64,000 nucleotides of DNA from Flavobacterium galactosidilyticum (GTDB lineage: Bacteria > Bacteroidota > Bacteroidia > Flavobacteriales > Flavobacteriaceae), in assembly GCF_020911945.1 (NCBI RefSeq), contig NZ_CP087135.1, positions 1,612,001 to 1,676,000 of the forward strand, given 5' to 3'. A program made the translations under genes and the position numbers. The notes beneath the pieces are model-generated. The model saw only the letters and a program-made list of their open reading frames with translations. It did no database searches and had not been told where the DNA came from. Every line of letters starts with the position of its first letter. Positions within the stretch are counted from its first letter, which is position 1. Below, piece by piece: positions 61,587 through 64,000 of the stretch.

Positions 61587-61600
61587 ATGATAAAAATCAT
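61587..61600. promoter_or_regulatory. CRP/FNR-like inverted repeat upstream of norC
   Basis: ATGAT-AAAA-ATCAT has perfect 5-bp arms and the TGAT-N4-ATCA core of FNR-type sites. It is centred about 43 bases before the predicted norC start, an activating position. Confidence 0.65.
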
Positions 61601-61713
61601 TTTTTATAATTCTTTTGAAAAAAATATTTATTTATAAAATAGGGAATAAAATGATTCGTAAAGTGTTGGTAGCTATATTTTTATCAAAATAAAATTGTTT
61701 GTAATTTAATTAC

Positions 61714-61727
61714 GGATAAATTTGTCC
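61714..61727. promoter_or_regulatory. GGATAA-AT-TTGTCC inverted repeat at ric
   Basis: GGATAA and TTGTCC are inverted repeats with five of six matches. The motif overlaps the TTTG -33 element of the ric promoter (61721-61724), so binding there would block transcription. It resembles the norC motif. Confidence 0.45.
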
Positions 61728-61744
61728 TTTATTCAAAATAGTAC

Positions 61745-61752
61745 TAGATTTG
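61745..61752 (+). promoter_or_regulatory. predicted ric promoter
   Basis: TAGATTTG is an exact TAnnTTTG -7 box. TTTG at 61721-61724 is 20 bases upstream as the -33 element. The ATG follows 30 bases after the box. Confidence 0.7.
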
Positions 61753-61782
61753 TAAAAATATTTCAAAATAAAAATTACAATT

Positions 61783-62514
61783 ATGGAAACTTTAGAAAAA
61801 ACAACAATCGGAGAATATGTAGCAAAAGATTTTAGAACGGCAGCCGTTTTCTCAAAATACGGTATTGACTTTTGTTGCAAAGGAAACAGGACTATCGAAG
61901 AAGCTTGTGATAAAAAAAACATTGATACTACTGTTTTACAAGAAGAATTAGAAACTGTTTTAACTACTAAGGATGATAGCGGAATTGATTTTAAATCATG
62001 GCCATTGGATTTGTTAGCCGATTATATCGAGAAAACACACCACCGTTATGTAGAGGAGAAAACACAAATTTTACTTCCGTTTTTAGACAAACTTTGCAAA
62101 GTACACGGAGCAAGTCATCCTGAATTATTCGAAATAAATGAACTTTTTGTAGGCTGCGCAGGTGAATTAGCACAGCACATGAAAAAAGAGGAGTTGATGT
62201 TATTCCCTTTTATCAAAAAAATGGCAAAGGCAAGTCTTACCGATGAACTTATTGCAGCACCACATTTTGGAACTGTCAAAAATCCAATTGCGATGATGAT
62301 GGCTGAACACGAAGCTGAAGGAGATCGTTTTGTGAAAATAGCTGAACTAACGAATAACTATACGCCTCCAGCAGATGGTTGTAGTACATATCGTGTAACA
62401 TTTGCAATGCTATCTGATTTTGAACAGGATTTGCACAAACACATTCACTTAGAAAACAATATTCTATTCCCCGCTGCAGCACTTTTAGAACAAAAATTCG
62501 CTGGACAAGAATAA
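61783..62514 (+). CDS. ric: iron-sulfur cluster repair di-iron protein (Ric/ScdA/YtfE family)
   Basis: A 243-residue protein that repairs iron-sulfur clusters damaged by NO or oxidants. The N-terminal ScdA_N domain has the Cys pair in YGIDFCCKGNRTIEEAC (C31, C32). The hemerythrin-like domain follows, with histidines in THHRYVEEKTQ, LAQHMKKEELMLFPF, MAEHEAEGDRF and LHKHIHLENNILFP binding a di-iron centre. It is divergent from norC and has an exact -7/-33 promoter overlapped by an inverted repeat also found at norC. Link to NO detoxification is well founded in family knowledge and supported by the neighbours. Confidence 0.95.
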   Translation: METLEKTTIGEYVAKDFRTAAVFSKYGIDFCCKGNRTIEEACDKKNIDTTVLQEELETVLTTKDDSGIDFKSWPLDLLADYIEKTHHRYVEEKTQILLPFLDKLCKVHGASHPELFEINELFVGCAGELAQHMKKEELMLFPFIKKMAKASLTDELIAAPHFGTVKNPIAMMMAEHEAEGDRFVKIAELTNNYTPPADGCSTYRVTFAMLSDFEQDLHKHIHLENNILFPAAALLEQKFAGQE

Positions 62515-62529
62515 ATTATAAGCTACGAA

Positions 62530-62619
62530 GGCGCAAAGTCACAAAAAGGCATTTAAACTTTTTTATTTTTTAGAAGTAAACTAAAAATGGAATAGGTGAA
62601 ATTTTTGTGCATTTGCGTC
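62530..62619. repeat. inverted repeat pair between ric and nrdD
   Basis: GGCGCAAAGTCACAAAAA (62530-62547) and TTTTTGTGCATTTGCGTC (62602-62619) are inverted repeats with 15 of 18 matches, separated by 54 bases. A similar element lies at 851-882. The pair could form a long hairpin; it may act as a processing or termination structure. Confidence 0.5.
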
Positions 62620-62660
62620 TTTATGGTAAAAAATAACTAACCAAAAACCAATCAAATGCT

Positions 62661-64000
62661 ATGGAGAAATACGTTATCAAAAGAAACGGAGAATACAAAC
62701 CGTTTGAACCTTTTAAAATAAAAGATGCTATTGAAAAAAGTTTTCAAAGTGTTTCCATAGCAATTGACGATACCATTTTTGAAAATGTAATACTAGGACT
62801 AGCGACTAAAGAAACTTGGTCTGTTGAAGAAATTCAGGATTTAATCGAGCAAATACTTTTTGACAAAAAATATTTTGAAGTCATGCGTTCTTTTATGTTG
62901 TTTAGACATACTCGCAAGTTGCAACGAGAGCATTTACATGGCCTAAACGAAGACACTACTTACGTAGATAGCACGCAAACAATCGAGGAATACATCAGCC
63001 AAACGGATTGGCGCATCAACGCAAATGCAAATACGTCGTACTCGAATGCGGGTTTAATCAATAATGTGGCAGGGAAAGTAATTGCTAATTATTGGTTAGA
63101 TAAAGTTTATACTAAAGAGGAAGGTTATGCACATCGCAACGGTGATATTCATATTCATGATTTAGATTGTTTAACGGGATATTGTGCCGGCTGGAGTTTA
63201 CGCGTTTTACTAAACGAAGGTTTTAATGGTGTTCGTGGTCGTGTGGAAAGCAAAGCACCATCACATTTCAGAGAAGCGTTAGGACAAATGGCCAATTTTC
63301 TTGGGATTTTGCAAAGCGAATGGGCGGGAGCACAAGCATTTAGTTCATTTGACACCTACTTAGCGCCCTATGTTTTCAAAGATAATTTGGATTTTACCGA
63401 AGTTTTAAAAGCCGTTCGTAGCTTTGTCTATAATTTGAATGTTCCCGCGCGTTGGGGACAATCTCCTTTTACGAACATCACCTTAGATTGGGTGGTTCCT
63501 GACGATTTAAAAATTCAAATTCCAACCAAAAACGATTTGCATTTTTTCGCAAATAATAACGACGAAACTATTTTGGCTAGAGCCAAAGAACGAGGTGTTA
63601 CGAAATTGACGGATTTGCGTTACGAGCATTTTCAGGAAGAAATGAACCTCATTAACAAAGCGTATTATACCGTAATGACTGAAGGTGATGCTAACGGCCA
63701 ACCATTTACGTTCCCCATTCCAACCGTAAATATCACAGAGGAATTTGATTGGGACGGAGAAAATACTGATTTGCTTTTTGAAAATACCGCAAAAATAGGG
63801 TCATCTTACTTCCAGAATTTCATTGGTAGCCAATACAACTTAGATGAAAATGGTAATAAAGTGGAAAATCCAAATGCGTACAAACCCAATGCGGTTCGTA
63901 GTATGTGCTGCCGTTTACAATTAGATCTGCGTGAATTGCTGAAACGTGGAAACGGTCTCTTTGGAAGTGCTGAAATGACGGGAAGTATTGGTGTAGTTAC
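62661..64000 (+). CDS. nrdD: anaerobic ribonucleoside-triphosphate reductase NrdD (5' part)
   Basis: An open frame runs from ATG 62661 to the window edge (446 complete codons), so the C-terminal part, with the glycyl-radical site, is not visible. The start MEKYVIKRNGEYKPFEPFKI is an ATP-cone domain (about residues 1-90). The class III catalytic domain follows with GDIHIHDLDCLTGYCAGWSL (about 162-181), PARWGQSPFTNITLDW and TFPIPTVNITEEFDWD. NrdD makes deoxynucleotides without oxygen, which fits the denitrifying lifestyle. No FNR-like box is seen upstream. The NrdG activase would be expected beyond the window. Confidence 0.95.
   Translation, partial: MEKYVIKRNGEYKPFEPFKIKDAIEKSFQSVSIAIDDTIFENVILGLATKETWSVEEIQDLIEQILFDKKYFEVMRSFMLFRHTRKLQREHLHGLNEDTTYVDSTQTIEEYISQTDWRINANANTSYSNAGLINNVAGKVIANYWLDKVYTKEEGYAHRNGDIHIHDLDCLTGYCAGWSLRVLLNEGFNGVRGRVESKAPSHFREALGQMANFLGILQSEWAGAQAFSSFDTYLAPYVFKDNLDFTEVLKAVRSFVYNLNVPARWGQSPFTNITLDWVVPDDLKIQIPTKNDLHFFANNNDETILARAKERGVTKLTDLRYEHFQEEMNLINKAYYTVMTEGDANGQPFTFPIPTVNITEEFDWDGENTDLLFENTAKIGSSYFQNFIGSQYNLDENGNKVENPNAYKPNAVRSMCCRLQLDLRELLKRGNGLFGSAEMTGSIGVV

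Larger units (their letters stand above)
61482..61782. other. divergent regulatory region norC/ric
   Basis: This 301-base gap carries, from left to right, a GGACAAAATTGTCT motif (61528-61541), a norC -7 box (61557-61564), a CRP/FNR-like box (61587-61600), a second GGATAAATTTGTCC motif (61714-61727) and a ric -7 box (61745-61752). No ORF is seen. Confidence 0.6.

Noticed and set aside
62515..62660. FNR-like box for nrdD
   Set aside because: I looked for TGAy-N4-rTCA in the gap and found none; only the inverted repeat pair and AT-rich sequence are present.

Overview
The window is low-GC chromosomal DNA from a member of the Bacteroidota, most likely Flavobacterium or a close relative. The signs are a SusC/SusD pair, a PorV/PorQ-family protein, flavobacterial DUF families, A-rich ribosome binding regions without Shine-Dalgarno sequences, and many promoters carrying the Bacteroidota -7 box TAnnTTTG. 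Gene content and promoter type agree; species cannot be set from the sequence alone.

Layout. (1) 1-7300: a lipoprotein of unknown function, lipB, rnhB, and an isolated SusC/SusD outer-membrane uptake pair closed by a strong terminator. (2) 7499-30635: a 23-kb surface-polysaccharide locus, all on the + strand. It has a Wzm/Wzt-type ABC exporter whose ATPase carries an extra C-terminal domain, an FkbM methyltransferase, at least eight recognisable glycosyltransferases, a CMP-sugar cytidylyltransferase, an acyltransferase-3, an MBOAT/SGNH O-acetylation pair flanked by two paralogous unrecognised proteins that share a PDGVG N-terminal motif, an O-antigen ligase/polymerase-like membrane protein and a WcaJ-type initiating phosphoglycosyltransferase. 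(3) 30650-46952: housekeeping and envelope genes (DUF4105, PorV/PorQ family, pssA, GH25, lptB, a carboxymuconolactone decarboxylase family protein, tatC, kdsD, recQ, an FAD-dependent oxidoreductase, exported msrA/msrB, idi, a pterin synthase, peroxiredoxin, manA and small hypotheticals). (4) 47031-49914: tRNA-Thr(UGU), DUF5362, a fasciclin lipoprotein and a MORN-type repeat protein. (5) 50055-61481, minus strand: a nitrite-to-N2O denitrification cluster, norC-norB-norQ-norD-(hemerythrin/PAS)-norE-coxIV-like, then nirK (fused to cytochrome c)-cytochrome c-nirV-SCO1-outer-membrane barrel. (6) 61783-64000: ric (NO-stress Fe-S repair) and the 5' part of nrdD (anaerobic ribonucleotide reductase), divergent from norC.

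How it fits together. NirK reduces nitrite to NO in the periplasm, NorBC reduces NO to N2O, NorQ/NorD/NorE assist NOR assembly, SCO1 and NirV are probable nitrite-reductase accessory factors, and Ric repairs iron centres damaged by NO. nirK and norC share a CRP/FNR-like inverted repeat (ATGAy-N4-rTCAT) at exactly the same distance from the predicted -7 box, and nirK, norC and ric share a second motif ending TTGTCyTTTAT. This suggests one oxygen/NO-responsive regulon. kdsD and lptB lie a few genes downstream of the polysaccharide locus and serve LPS synthesis and transport.

The points most worth a second look are the common regulatory architecture of nirK/norC/ric, the 16-copy heptamer repeat immediately upstream of the norD start, the hemerythrin/PAS gene inside the nor operon, and the PDGVG protein/MBOAT/SGNH/PDGVG protein cassette, which may represent an undescribed glycan-modifying family.
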